The notes: generated by a model from the letters alone, not told the origin. Shown: positions 23,776-32,825, numbered from the stretch's first letter. The stretch: 64,000 nt of DNA from Desulfuromonas acetoxidans DSM 684 (GCF_000167355.1 NZ_AAEW02000007.1:124001-188000); one strand, 5' to 3'. Numbers and translations: made by a program.

Positions 23776-25662
23776 ATGAAAACAATGCAATGGAATATCC
23801 TGATGGCTGCCCTGCTGTGCGTCATCATGGCCGGGACCGGCAGCGTGTGGGCCGAAGAAGCAGACCAGGAGTATGATCTCGGTCAGATCATTGTCACTGC
23901 TGACCGTTATCCGGTCAACGAACAGAAAAGTGCCCGCTTTGTCACGGTGCTGACGGCAGAGCAGTTGGAAGAATCCGGAGGGAACAACGTCATTGATGCC
24001 CTCAAGCGCAGTGGCACGCTATCGTACAAATCGTTAGCGCCGCTCGGAGTCAGTCGCATGGGTATGAAAAGCGAAGTCAGCATCCGCGGTTTGGAAGATG
24101 GCGAGCTGGTATTAATCAACGGCGTGCCGATTCAAAGCGCCTCCGGAGGCAGTTACGACCTCAACGCCATCGGCCTTGATCAGATCGAGCGGGTTGAAAT
24201 CCTCAGTGGAGCCGCATCGACCCTGTACGGTGCCGATGCCATGACCGGTGTCATCAACATCATCACCCGCCAACCCGGCCAACAATGTTCCCCCTACGCC
24301 AGCGTCGAATTAGGCGAACTCGGTTATCAGAACCACAGCGTCGGTCTGACCAGCGAAAAGCTCAACCTCGGAGCCCGCTATCAGCGCCTTGACGGCATCG
24401 ATACCATCTATCGTAAATTTTCAGCCAAGAGTCCCTACCGCTATGACATGCAGGCCACCGATCAGCTCTCGGCCAGCCTCAATTACCGTCCGGCAGAGCA
24501 CTGGACCATCGACTACTTGGTAACAACCATTGAAACCGGCTTTGTTAAACGCTATGACAGTCCGAGCAAGGAGCCGATTTTCTATGATCAAGATCAGGAA
24601 AAGCACTTTGCCGACATCCGCTACGAGGCAGACAATGTTGCCGTCAAAGGTTTCTATTCCTTTGATGAGCTGACCAAAAACCAAACATCACCCAGTGCCC
24701 CGGAGGAAAAACGCCGCAACTACAACTACGGTTTCAGTGGCGATTACCGTTTTAACGCCTTCAGCCTGAAGCAAACCATCGGTGCAGACATCACCCGCCG
24801 GGTGGCCGATTACGACTACTCCTACGGTCGCCACGCCCGTGATGACAGTGCTCTGTTCTGGCAGGTGAAGCGCCCTTTCTTTGAGCGCCTGCTCGTCAGT
24901 GCCGGAGCGCGGGAACAATGGATTAATGGCTACGATGGTGCCCGCAACTACAGTCGTTTTCTGCCCAGTGCCGGACTCAACTTCGAGGTAACATCGGCTT
25001 TACACCTGTTTGCCAATGCCGGTAAAGCATTTCGCGCCCCCAGTTTCAATGATCAGTATTATTCCACGGCAACCCGCGTCGGCAACCCCGACCTGGAACC
25101 TGAAGAGGGTTGGACCTATGAAGCCGGGATGAAATACGACCACCCTGCCATCCATCTGCGTGTGGCAGTGTTCCTGATGAAGTTCGAAGACAAAATCATT
25201 TCGTACGAACGCGCTGATGGGATGAACAGCTATTACAACGCCGGTGATTACGAAAACCAGGGCATCGAATGGAAACTGGTCTTCGCTCCCTTTCATCAGG
25301 GACAAGGTGTCTGGAAAAATCTGTCTTTTTCAGCGCGCGGTTTTGTCGCCAACCCAAAAGCCGACGATAGCGACGGTGTCCTGACCCAGGTGGGGCCACG
25401 GGTCCAGACCGCCTTTGGCATAAAATATCTGGGCCGTCTGTTCACATTCAATGTCGATCTCATCAATCTTAATGACCGCGAAGACGACTTGGAAAGTGAA
25501 ATCACCGTCAACCTGTACAGCCGGTATCAACTACCGGTGGGTGCTCTCACCTTCAGCGTCGACAACCTGTTCGATGAAGAGGTTGTTACCGGAGGCTCCA
25601 CCACATCGGAATACTATGGGTTGGGCCGCCTGATCAAAGCAGGCTACGAAATTCGTTTATAG
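23776..25662 (+). CDS. TonB-dependent receptor, BtuB-like (cobalamin uptake)
   Basis: A 628-residue outer-membrane receptor. Signal peptide ends near VWAEEAD; a TonB-box-like QIIVTADRYPV follows. Plug motifs are VTVLTAEQLEESGGNNVIDA, SIRGLEDGELVLINGVPIQS and EILSGAASTLYGADAMTGVI; the barrel ends ...AGYEIRL. The B12 riboswitch directly upstream supports cobalamin or another corrinoid as ligand. The ATG at 23776 has GGAGGAG upstream; an in-frame ATG at 23638 lies inside the riboswitch and is rejected. No BtuCDF genes follow, so the inner-membrane system must be elsewhere. Confidence 0.88.
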   Translation: MKTMQWNILMAALLCVIMAGTGSVWAEEADQEYDLGQIIVTADRYPVNEQKSARFVTVLTAEQLEESGGNNVIDALKRSGTLSYKSLAPLGVSRMGMKSEVSIRGLEDGELVLINGVPIQSASGGSYDLNAIGLDQIERVEILSGAASTLYGADAMTGVINIITRQPGQQCSPYASVELGELGYQNHSVGLTSEKLNLGARYQRLDGIDTIYRKFSAKSPYRYDMQATDQLSASLNYRPAEHWTIDYLVTTIETGFVKRYDSPSKEPIFYDQDQEKHFADIRYEADNVAVKGFYSFDELTKNQTSPSAPEEKRRNYNYGFSGDYRFNAFSLKQTIGADITRRVADYDYSYGRHARDDSALFWQVKRPFFERLLVSAGAREQWINGYDGARNYSRFLPSAGLNFEVTSALHLFANAGKAFRAPSFNDQYYSTATRVGNPDLEPEEGWTYEAGMKYDHPAIHLRVAVFLMKFEDKIISYERADGMNSYYNAGDYENQGIEWKLVFAPFHQGQGVWKNLSFSARGFVANPKADDSDGVLTQVGPRVQTAFGIKYLGRLFTFNVDLINLNDREDDLESEITVNLYSRYQLPVGALTFSVDNLFDEEVVTGGSTTSEYYGLGRLIKAGYEIRL

Positions 25663-25778
25663 CAGGCCAATTCCCGCCTGGCCATGCGCACTTCTGCCCG
25701 CATCGGATTCAGCCATAGGCAATCCGGTGCGGGCACGCTATACTGACGAAGAAATCGCCAACAGAAAAGGTGTGATTC

Positions 25779-26321
25779 ATGGAAGAGATGAATATCCATA
25801 CGGCCTTTACCCTGCTTGAACCCGGCCCCGTCATCCTGGTAACCACCAACGATGGCCACAAAAACAACATCATGACCATCTCGTGGACCATGGTCATGGA
25901 CTTCACCCCCAGTTTCGCCCTTACCACCGGTCCATGGAACCATTCTTACGCTGCTTTGAGGCAAACCAGAGAGTGCGTTCTATCCATCCCCACAGTTGAC
26001 CTGCTTGATCAGGTTATCGGTGTCGGAACCTGTTCAGGCCGCACCACAGACAAATTTTCCGCCTTCGGCCTCACACCTGTTCAAGCGGAGTGTGTCAAAG
26101 CACCGTTGATCAAGGAGTGCCTGGCTAATATCGAATGCCGCGTGACGGAAATCATGGAAGATCAACACATTGTTGTCCTCGAAGGTCTCAAAGCCTGGTT
26201 CGATAAAGAACGGGAAGAAACACGCACGCTGCACGCAATTGGCGATGGCACGTTTATCGTCGATGGTCAGAGACTGGATCGCCGCGAGATGATGCAACCC
26301 AAGCTTCCCGATGGTGTGTAA
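25779..26321 (+). CDS. flavin reductase-like FMN-binding split-barrel protein
   Basis: A 180-residue protein with the flavoredoxin/flavin-reductase split-barrel pattern: PGPVILVTTNDGHKNNIMTI, SWTMVMDFTPSFALTTGPWN and RECVLSIPTVDLLDQVIGVG, then CSGRTTDKFSAFGLTP. Such proteins bind FMN and pass electrons between NAD(P)H or ferredoxin and acceptors in anaerobes. The start has AAAAGGTGTG upstream. Single gene. Confidence 0.85.
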   Translation: MEEMNIHTAFTLLEPGPVILVTTNDGHKNNIMTISWTMVMDFTPSFALTTGPWNHSYAALRQTRECVLSIPTVDLLDQVIGVGTCSGRTTDKFSAFGLTPVQAECVKAPLIKECLANIECRVTEIMEDQHIVVLEGLKAWFDKEREETRTLHAIGDGTFIVDGQRLDRREMMQPKLPDGV

Positions 26322-26513
26322 CGCTGCTGGGGCAAAGAAAATCGGGCCATAAAAGCCATTAAAAACCGTCCACAAGCCTGTCGATTTTTTTAACACAAAA
26401 CGACATGCGCCTAACCACACTAACAAAATCCCTTTCAAATAAACCAGTTACATCTCGGGCATACTTATTGCTAAAATCTATAAATATGATTTTTTTATCT
26501 ATGGAGGGGCGCA

Positions 26514-27134
26514 ATGAAAAAACTGGTTTTGAGCTTATCTGTCTTCGTGTTATGTGCAATCACTTCTGGAGCAAATGCTTATCTCATCAACCCGTTAACA
26601 ATTACCGCATCAGATCCTTCGACCTTCAATGGTGATCTCAATTATCTGACCGATAGTTCCTTTCCTTCGGAATGGGGCTACTGGAAAACCAACACCGTGT
26701 GGTGGTCACCTGGCCACACAAATGTACCCTACCTTGATATTGACCTTGGAGGGACGTTCCGTATCACTGACGTCGTCATTTCAGTCGACAACAATGATGG
26801 CTACACCCTTGATTACCTTGGCAGTGGTTCAACATGGACAAATGCCTTTACAATCGCCAGCACAATGGGTGAGGTCGGCAGCGGCATGGACACCATGAGT
26901 ACAAAAGACTGGGAAGGGGAATATATCTCTCTGATCGATTTCGCCGCATTTGAAACTCAGGCGTTGCGACTGACCGGCGTTACCCCTTCCGACTATAATT
27001 ATTCAGTGGGAGAAATTCAAATATTCGGCACCGAAGTCGCGCCGGCACCTGTTCCCGAGCCCTCAACCCTTCTTCTGTTGTGTGGCGGCCTGTTCTGTCT
27101 CATCTGTTACAGTCGCAAACACATAAAAAGCTAA
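26514..27134 (+). CDS. PEP-CTERM exported protein, discoidin-like
   Basis: A 206-residue secreted protein with N-terminal signal peptide. The middle is a beta-rich domain (YLDIDLGGTFRITDVVISVD, then YTLDYLGSGSTWTNAFTIAS, VGEIQIFG) resembling F5/8 type C (discoidin) carbohydrate-binding folds. The C-terminal tail VPEPSTLLLLCGGLFCLICY then SRKH is a textbook PEP-CTERM sorting signal (VPEP, one membrane helix, basic end). These proteins are processed by exosortase and released with exopolysaccharide. No exosortase gene is in the window. GGAGGGG upstream of the ATG is a strong RBS. Confidence 0.85.
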   Translation: MKKLVLSLSVFVLCAITSGANAYLINPLTITASDPSTFNGDLNYLTDSSFPSEWGYWKTNTVWWSPGHTNVPYLDIDLGGTFRITDVVISVDNNDGYTLDYLGSGSTWTNAFTIASTMGEVGSGMDTMSTKDWEGEYISLIDFAAFETQALRLTGVTPSDYNYSVGEIQIFGTEVAPAPVPEPSTLLLLCGGLFCLICYSRKHIKS

Positions 27135-27161
27135 AATTGTAAATTTTTTCGACACACACCC

Positions 27162-27194
27162 AAAAAGCGGAGCCGAACCTGGCTCCGCTTTTTT
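27162..27194 (+). terminator. intrinsic terminator of the PEP-CTERM gene
   Basis: AGCGGAGCC/GGCTCCGCT with flanking A-run and T6, loop GAACCT; a strong bidirectional-looking hairpin. Confidence 0.92.
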
Positions 27195-27334
27195 CAGTTT
27201 CAGGAACATCACTACTCCACCCCACCATGAGTATGAACTATCCAAGATTAAAGAATCTCCTGTAACCTGTCGATAAAACGTAGAATAGCACTCGTTTAAC
27301 AACAGGGAGATGGCATTTTGAGCCAGAGTTCGTC

Positions 27335-28060
27335 ATGGCGAAACGTATTGAGCCACACACCCCTAAGTGGGTAGAACCGATCATTGAGTATCAACGTCTT
27401 GCCGACAGATATCAAACAGTCGAAGAGCGCGCGGAAAACGAGCGAAAAAAAAGTAACGCCTCAAAACGTCCGGAACGACGCTTTATTGCCCTGCGCAAGC
27501 TGGTGAGCACGCTGAAAAAAAATCACAGTTTTTCCCGCCTCGACTACCCGAGTGCCGAAAGCGAGATTCGCCGGCTTGGAGTGGAAAAAATTCAAAACGA
27601 CCTGGCGGACCTTCTCACGGGCCTCGAACTTACACCAGCAGCGGCCACACAGATCGTTCAACGCGTTTTAGAGCATTCGTCCCTCTTTCAGTTGATACCA
27701 ACCACTGCGACCGCACAACTGGACCATCTGCTGTATGTCAACCTCAGCCCGGGGTTAAAGGTCCTAAGCTTAATGGTGACCGGCATCACAATCCCGCTTA
27801 TCGACTTATCGTGTCTCGCTTTGGTTGAACGCTGCCAGAAAGGGCGTCTCATGGCCAGTCATAACAATTTATTACTGACCGTCAGTCACAAAGAGACCCC
27901 ATCAAACAAGATTAAACTTCAAGAAAGCTTCGAGATAAGCCTTTCGATTGCCACCGGTGTGATCGAAATCGACGACAGCAGTCGTCGGGCCTTTGTGTTC
28001 CAACGAGGCGACACCTCTTTTGCGCTGTACGCCGACAAACAGATCAATATCGAAATTTAG
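27335..28060 (+). CDS. hypothetical protein
   Basis: A 241-residue soluble protein of unknown function. Residues 1-60 are charged and helical (EYQRLADRYQTVEERAENER), the middle is helical (ESEIRRLGVEKIQNDLADLL), and the last 100 residues alternate strands (GLKVLSLMVTGITIPLIDLS, SFEISLSIATGVIEIDDSS). No motif recognised. Its TAG stop coincides with the first bases of a MITE-like repeat, so the original C-terminus may have been longer. Confidence 0.55.
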   Translation: MAKRIEPHTPKWVEPIIEYQRLADRYQTVEERAENERKKSNASKRPERRFIALRKLVSTLKKNHSFSRLDYPSAESEIRRLGVEKIQNDLADLLTGLELTPAAATQIVQRVLEHSSLFQLIPTTATAQLDHLLYVNLSPGLKVLSLMVTGITIPLIDLSCLALVERCQKGRLMASHNNLLLTVSHKETPSNKIKLQESFEISLSIATGVIEIDDSSRRAFVFQRGDTSFALYADKQINIEI

Positions 28061-28216
28061 CAGGCTGTTGAAAAACAGCCTGTGGAGCCCATGGATGGGC
28101 AACCAAAATCAAGGACAGGTTTTCAAATCCTTGATTTTGTAAGCAAGACGGAAATCGCATTTTCGACTTGCGTCATTGAAAAGGCCCCGGATGGGACTTT
28201 TTCAACATCCTGTTAG
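28059..28216. repeat. MITE-like repeat (family S), copy 1
   Basis: A 158-bp element that opens AGCAGGCTGTTGAAAAACAG and closes TTTTTCAACATCCTGTTAG, so the ends are inverted repeats of about 18 bp. The same element is at 33788-33930 (5' end lost) and 35519-35678. It holds no gene. Internal sequence includes GTAAGCAAGACGGAAATCGC in all copies. Confidence 0.8.
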
Positions 28217-28313
28217 TCGTCACGTAGTGGTTCCCATTCTTTTCGAAATCGGTGTAGACTGAAAGCACATGAACCCTCACCATCTCCCGCCAAATAAAAG
28301 GGAATCACGACCC

Positions 28314-29087
28314 ATGTACATTGTTGCCATCCATCACGTTCAAGGCAGTGGCGAAGAACTGGCTCGTTCTCTTGCTTGTGTCCTCGGCATCACCCCCTAT
28401 GAAGCGCGTCCGCGTGTCACAACACCCGGCGGCGGCCCCGCGATTGTCACCAGTTTCGCTGCAACCGACCAGGCGCATGATTGCGCCATCAAATTGCAGG
28501 CTGGCGGTTTTACCCCTGTGCTGATCGACTCCGAGCAAATGGAAACCGACCGGAGCCGCCTTCTGGTCAGACAGGTGCAATTCACCCCGGAGGCGCTGCA
28601 CGTTGTCACCCAGGCGGAGCAACAGATCAGCCTGCCCTATGGTGAAATCAACCTGTTGCTGCGCGGTGCCGGTATCATCAGCACCATTGAACTTGAAACC
28701 ACGACGAAGAAAAAGTTTGCTCTGGGTCGGGCCGTGGCCACCGGTGGACTGATGATGCGCAAAAAAGTTAAAACCGTCACCGCAACGGCCAATCAGGACC
28801 GCGAGCCATTCTGTCATCTCTACACCACCGGACAGCCCCCGCTGGTGCTGCGACAAGCCGACCTCGATTATTCTACCCTGGGCGAAAACCGCCAGATCAG
28901 TCGTGATGCCAATTTCACCTGGATCTGCACAGAACTGCGCCACCGCTGCACAAACGCACTCTGGGATGATCGCCTGCAAACCCGACCCGGCCTTGCTCAA
29001 GTGTTAGGTCCGTCCTTCGATCCCGAGCGCCACCTTGATCTGGCCATTACTCTAATTGCTCAATCACTACTCCAGCCCTCTGGCTGA
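28314..29087 (+). CDS. hypothetical protein
   Basis: A 257-residue soluble protein starting MYIVAIHHVQGSGEELARSL. The first 75 residues (ARSLACVLGITPYEARPRVT, GGPAIVTSFAATDQAHDCAI, GGFTPVLIDS) resemble an ACT/ClpS-like alpha-beta fold that recurs in deltaproteobacterial hypothetical proteins. The rest has ALHVVTQAEQQISLPYGEIN and a basic segment TTKKKFALGRAVATGGLMMR. No signal peptide. Function unknown. The next gene follows after 20 bp, so they may be co-transcribed. Confidence 0.55.
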   Translation: MYIVAIHHVQGSGEELARSLACVLGITPYEARPRVTTPGGGPAIVTSFAATDQAHDCAIKLQAGGFTPVLIDSEQMETDRSRLLVRQVQFTPEALHVVTQAEQQISLPYGEINLLLRGAGIISTIELETTTKKKFALGRAVATGGLMMRKKVKTVTATANQDREPFCHLYTTGQPPLVLRQADLDYSTLGENRQISRDANFTWICTELRHRCTNALWDDRLQTRPGLAQVLGPSFDPERHLDLAITLIAQSLLQPSG

Positions 29088-29107
29088 CAACAAAAACAGG
29101 AGTCGAA

Positions 29108-29512
29108 ATGGACACCAAAACCACCGGATCATGTCTGTGCGGTGAAGTCACTTTTGAAATAACCGGCCCGTTCACAACGTTCTTTCTCTGTCATTGTGAG
29201 CGCTGTCGTAAAGACACTGGTTCTGCCCATGCTTCCAACCTCTTTTCTACATCAGCCAAACTGACCTGGCTTAGCGGAGAAAATAAAGTCACAACCTTCA
29301 CCCTGCCGGAAACACGCCACAGTAAAAGTTTTTGCACCATCTGCGGGTCTGCTTTGCCCATCCAACTCAATGAAAAGCTGATCCAGGTTCCTGCCGGCTG
29401 CCTGGACAGTGATGTGACCATGCGCCCCACAGCGCACATTTTTCTTTCCGACAAAGCCAACTGGGATCACGATCTGGACACCGTTGCCAAGTTTGACGCT
29501 TTGCCACACTAA
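29108..29512 (+). CDS. GFA/CENP-V family zinc protein
   Basis: A 134-residue protein with the cysteine set of the GFA family (glutathione-dependent formaldehyde-activating enzyme-like, Mss4 fold): GSCLCGEVTFEI, FFLCHCERCRKDTGSAHAS and SFCTICGSALP. They bind zinc; most have no proven catalytic activity. Preceded by AGGAG 8 bp upstream of the ATG. Confidence 0.85.
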   Translation: MDTKTTGSCLCGEVTFEITGPFTTFFLCHCERCRKDTGSAHASNLFSTSAKLTWLSGENKVTTFTLPETRHSKSFCTICGSALPIQLNEKLIQVPAGCLDSDVTMRPTAHIFLSDKANWDHDLDTVAKFDALPH

Positions 29513-29587
29513 GAACCCATTTCATACGCTTGACGAACAAATGAGCACCTGTTAGCGTACGAAAAACAACAGAAAGGAGTTATTGAC

Positions 29588-29635
29588 ATGGAGATTGTGA
29601 GTTTGTCTGGGGCAAAGAGAGGACGCGTGGCTTAA
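29588..29635 (+). CDS. possible 15-codon ORF upstream of rsgA
   Basis: ATG at 29588 opens a 15-codon frame (MEIVSLSGAKRGRVA) with an excellent AAAGGAG site 11 bp before it and a stop at 29635, 158 bp before the rsgA start. It might be a leader peptide or a chance frame; no regulatory hairpin was identified with it. Confidence 0.3.
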   Translation: MEIVSLSGAKRGRVA

Positions 29636-29792
29636 CGCTCGCGATTCACCTGCCCACACCCTCCACCTCTTTGCCCGGTTGACGCCGGGTTTCAAAGCAA
29701 AAATCAGAAACCCACTTCATTTGTGCAGACGACACAGTAAGACACTATTCCTGCGCCTGCAGAACGCCACTCACGTATCAAAAGGGGTTTCC

Positions 29793-30872
29793 ATGTCTTA
29801 CGACACTAACTCACCGGTAAAATCACTCCCACAACTGGGATGGAGTCATTTTTTTCAACAACAACTCGACCTCTATGAATGGGAAAACACCCTTCCCTGT
29901 CGCGTCGCCGCAGTCCATGGCCAGCACATTGATGTGTTCTCCAATCACGGCCAACACCAACTCAGCCTACCCGGATCATGGCAGCAGTTAGACATCATTG
30001 ACCGCCCTACAGTAGGTGACTGGCTGCTTGTGGAGCACGACACGCTGAAACCTCAACGCTTGCTACAACGCACCAGCTTGTTTCGCCGCAAAGCCGCCGG
30101 TTTAGAGGCAAAGCAACAACTTATTGCCGCCAACATCGACACGCTGTTTATCGTCACCTCCTGTAATCAGGACTTCAACCCATCGCGCCTGGAACGCTAT
30201 CTGGCGCTGGCTTACGATGCTGAAATGCAGCCGATTGTCGTACTGACCAAAACAGACCTGGTGAACGATGTATCGCCCTTTATCACTGAGGCACGCAGCC
30301 TGAAACACGATCTGCTGGTTGAAGCCGTCAATAGCCTTGACCACCACTCCTGCGAAGCACTTCTCACCTGGTGCGGACCCGGCCAGACCGTCGCCCTCAC
30401 CGGCTCATCTGGCGTCGGCAAATCGACTCTGATAAATACCCTGTGTGGCCACTCGGATCAGGCCACCGCCGCCATCCGCGAAGATGATGCCAAAGGGCGT
30501 CACACAACCACAGCGCGATCACTGCATTTCCTGCCCGAGGGCGGCATTCTCATCGATAATCCGGGTATGCGCGAACTGCAACTGGCCGACTGTGAGGACG
30601 GCATTGCCAACCTGTTTGAGGAGATCGAGCAATTGGCTCGAAACTGCAAGTTTAACGATTGCAGCCACCAGGGCGAACACGGTTGTGCCGTGAGCAAAGC
30701 CGTGGAAAGTGGCTCACTCGAACCGCGCAGACTGAGCAGTTACCTCAAACTCAAGGCCGAGCAACAAAGGAACAGTGAGACGATTGCTGAACGACGTAGC
30801 CGAGAAAAAAGCTTTCGCAAGATGTGTCGCACTGTTACATCCGACAAACGTAAGCGGCAGGAGGATCATTGA
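29793..30872 (+). CDS. rsgA: ribosome small subunit-dependent GTPase A
   Basis: A 359-residue circularly permuted GTPase that helps late maturation of the 30S subunit. N-terminal OB domain with PTVGDWLLVE; then G4 VVLTKTDLV, G1 LTGSSGVGKSTLINTLCG, a switch segment KGRHTTTARSLHFL, G3 as LIDNPGMRELQL (Asn for the more usual Thr in DTPG), and a C-terminal zinc-binding CKFNDCSHQGEHGCAV. The start MSYDTNSPVKSLPQLGWSHF at 29793 is preferred; the frame is open further upstream without an RBS. Length is normal for the long proteobacterial form. Confidence 0.93.
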   Translation: MSYDTNSPVKSLPQLGWSHFFQQQLDLYEWENTLPCRVAAVHGQHIDVFSNHGQHQLSLPGSWQQLDIIDRPTVGDWLLVEHDTLKPQRLLQRTSLFRRKAAGLEAKQQLIAANIDTLFIVTSCNQDFNPSRLERYLALAYDAEMQPIVVLTKTDLVNDVSPFITEARSLKHDLLVEAVNSLDHHSCEALLTWCGPGQTVALTGSSGVGKSTLINTLCGHSDQATAAIREDDAKGRHTTTARSLHFLPEGGILIDNPGMRELQLADCEDGIANLFEEIEQLARNCKFNDCSHQGEHGCAVSKAVESGSLEPRRLSSYLKLKAEQQRNSETIAERRSREKSFRKMCRTVTSDKRKRQEDH

Positions 30873-30894
30873 TAAAATAAGGCACAAACAAAAA

Positions 30895-30923
30895 GCCCGG
30901 ACTCTTGCATTGAGAGTCCGGGC
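30895..30923. terminator. shared terminator between rsgA and the convergent gene
   Basis: GCCCGGACTCT/AGAGTCCGGGC with a 7-nt loop. The minus-strand side is followed by five T residues, so it is strongest for the minus-strand gene at 30955. Confidence 0.85.
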
Positions 30924-30954
30924 GTTGTTTCTTGAACGATAAAATTCTGGCGAA

Positions 30955-31392
30955 CTATTTACCCAAGAAACCACCCAGGGCAGATTTGGTTTTCTCGTTA
31001 GCGCTGTCAATGGTCGAATTCGATGTCTCTGAAGCCGCATCAGATGCACTATCCACGTAGCCATCCACCATTGATGTCGCTGTTGATTCAGCCGTCTCAG
31101 CAGTGTTTTCTGTACCAACATAGCTGTTCAAAACGGATTTCGTCTTAGTGTTGGCGCTGTCAATCGTGCTATCCGCGGCGTCGGCAGCTTTTTGCGTTGT
31201 GGCATCAACAAGTCCATCCACGACACTGGTGGTCGAAGTGGTCGCACTATCCGCAACAGAAGTCGCCGAATCGGTCACCGCCGCCGTCGAACTGTCCACC
31301 AGACTTTGCGCTGTGGTCGTTGCTGTACTCGCCCAACAACTGCCTGCCACACCAAATAACATGGTCATCAAAACAACAACTTTTTTGTTCAT
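30955..31392 (-). CDS. secreted Ala/Ser/Thr-rich repeat protein
   Basis: A 145-residue protein with a signal peptide (cleavage near CWAST). The mature part is low in complexity and made mostly of A, S, T, D and V. It has two copies of a 20-residue unit, DSTIDSANTKTKSVLNSYVG and NSTIDSANEKTKSALGGFLG, separated by a VDG(L/Y)VDA/S spacer. No known domain; it may be an envelope or matrix protein. Single gene. Confidence 0.6.
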   Translation of the reverse strand: MNKKVVVLMTMLFGVAGSCWASTATTTAQSLVDSSTAAVTDSATSVADSATTSTTSVVDGLVDATTQKAADAADSTIDSANTKTKSVLNSYVGTENTAETAESTATSMVDGYVDSASDAASETSNSTIDSANEKTKSALGGFLGK

Positions 31393-31519
31393 AACAGTGT
31401 CCTCTCATTGCACATAATAATGATCTCTATTCGCTGAGCCATGCACTCAATTAAAAAATCGAACAGATCAATATCAGGATTCAGTTAATAAATACAATGA
31501 ATTATTCAAGAAAACAATT

Positions 31520-31879
31520 TCAGGAAGGAGAAACAGGCCTCTTAGATTTCGGCAGCCCCTGAACCACCAGATCATACGAATCATCAATCATCGAAAAGAT
31601 CTCATCGTCAGCAATCGAACCGTCAAGAATCACCGTATTCCAGTGGCGCTTATTCATGTGATAGCCGGGGATGATTGCGGGAAACAACTCGCGCAAAACC
31701 TCCGCTTTATCAGGGTCGCATTTCAAATTTATCCGCAACGGATCACCATGAATATTCAACAAAGCAAACATTTTGCCGCAAACCTTCAGCACCAATGTCT
31801 CTTCATCGAAAGGGAAGGTTTCAACGGCTGCTGGTTTGGATAACAGGTAGCTGCGTAAGGTTTCGAAATTCATCATCAA
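31520..31879 (-). CDS. MmcQ/YjbR family protein
   Basis: A 119-residue protein of the MmcQ/YjbR (CyaY-like fold) family: AAVETFPFDEETLVLKVCGK near the start, then FALLNIHGDPLRINLKCDP, PGYHMNKRHWNTVILDG and LVVQGLPKSKR. Members are described as DNA-binding-like, but the role is unclear. Starts at 31879; two ATGs follow in frame. The next gene upstream ends 2 bp before it, so they may be co-transcribed. Confidence 0.85.
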   Translation of the reverse strand: MMMNFETLRSYLLSKPAAVETFPFDEETLVLKVCGKMFALLNIHGDPLRINLKCDPDKAEVLRELFPAIIPGYHMNKRHWNTVILDGSIADDEIFSMIDDSYDLVVQGLPKSKRPVSPS

Positions 31880-31880
31880 C

Positions 31881-32825
31881 CTACTTCACAAAATAAAACC
31901 CAGGCGACAACAGCTCAACACCAACTTCACCGGTCAGCTCTTCCTTTATCTGAGCTTTGTCCGCCTCAACAACTTCAACATCATTATCATTCACCAAATA
32001 TGCTTTGTTACCATGCTCAGAAAAGCTGATCAGTTGATAGTCATCAGTGCCAATTGGCAGGTAATAAAGAGAGACACCGTTGATCGCCTGACAAGAAAGC
32101 TGGCTTGCGTCCATGGGCAATGTGCCGTTATCCATGTAATAGTCACTCACCCGCTGCTGGCAGGTTGTCAGTGCCGTGCTAGCCGCAACGTTACCCGCCT
32201 TCTGCCGATAAGCAACATACTGAGGAATGGCAATGGCCGCTAAAATGCCGACGATGGCGAGCAGAACAGGCACAAGCAGGACGATGAAAATTCCACCGGT
32301 ACTGGTCTCAGGATACTTCTCCTGTAACTCAGGCTCGCTCTTGCAGGCATAAATAATGAACTCAATAAACGCCACCAGCGTCGGAATATAAGTCCAAAAG
32401 AACAAGAGATACAATACCCCTTGCAGATTTTTCTTCAGATAAAATTTATGCCCACCAAGCCCACCAAGGAAAAACGTGATCACCAGCAAGGCAACCTTGT
32501 TCACCACATTACGTGGCGGAGCTACACGCACCCCACACTTCGGACAAATTTCCGCTTTAATGTGAATCTGGCTGCCACAGGTTGAGCAAAACTTGTGCTG
32601 AGGAGCGTCTTCTGTTTCTGATGCTGCTTTCGGGCTGGCTTCAGGTTCGATAATGGGCTGCTCAGGTTGGGCAGGTGGTACAGGAGGAACTGAGTCTGAT
32701 GCAACAAAAGGAAATGCCTTCTTGCACTTTGGGCAGGTCACTGTCTTGCCATGCAACAAGGCAGGGTCACGTTCAACATCTTTACTGAAACTACAGTGTG
32801 GACAGGTAATGGTGCAGCGACTCAT
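31881..32825 (-). CDS. mosaic protein: zinc ribbons, TM2 domain and pilin-like C-terminus
   Basis: A 314-residue protein. Order: N-terminal MJ0042-type zinc finger (ITCPHCSFSK..VTCPKCKKAFPF), a proline-rich linker, a second ribbon (FCSTCGSQIHIKAEICPKCG), a TM2 domain (VALLVITFFLGGLGGHKFYL, then GVLYLLFFWTYIPTLVAFIE), and a third membrane segment VLLAIVGILAAIAIPQYVAY leading into a pilin-like globular domain (AASTALTTCQQRVSDYYMDN). The last part looks like a type IV pilin without its GFTLIE processing site. Start at 32825 (MSRCTITCPHC). Function unknown. Confidence 0.75.
   Translation of the reverse strand: MSRCTITCPHCSFSKDVERDPALLHGKTVTCPKCKKAFPFVASDSVPPVPPAQPEQPIIEPEASPKAASETEDAPQHKFCSTCGSQIHIKAEICPKCGVRVAPPRNVVNKVALLVITFFLGGLGGHKFYLKKNLQGVLYLLFFWTYIPTLVAFIEFIIYACKSEPELQEKYPETSTGGIFIVLLVPVLLAIVGILAAIAIPQYVAYRQKAGNVAASTALTTCQQRVSDYYMDNGTLPMDASQLSCQAINGVSLYYLPIGTDDYQLISFSEHGNKAYLVNDNDVEVVEADKAQIKEELTGEVGVELLSPGFYFVK

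Noticed and set aside
25662-25778. Terminator after the btuB-like gene
   Set aside because: AGGCCA/TGGCC pairing is weak and has no T-run.
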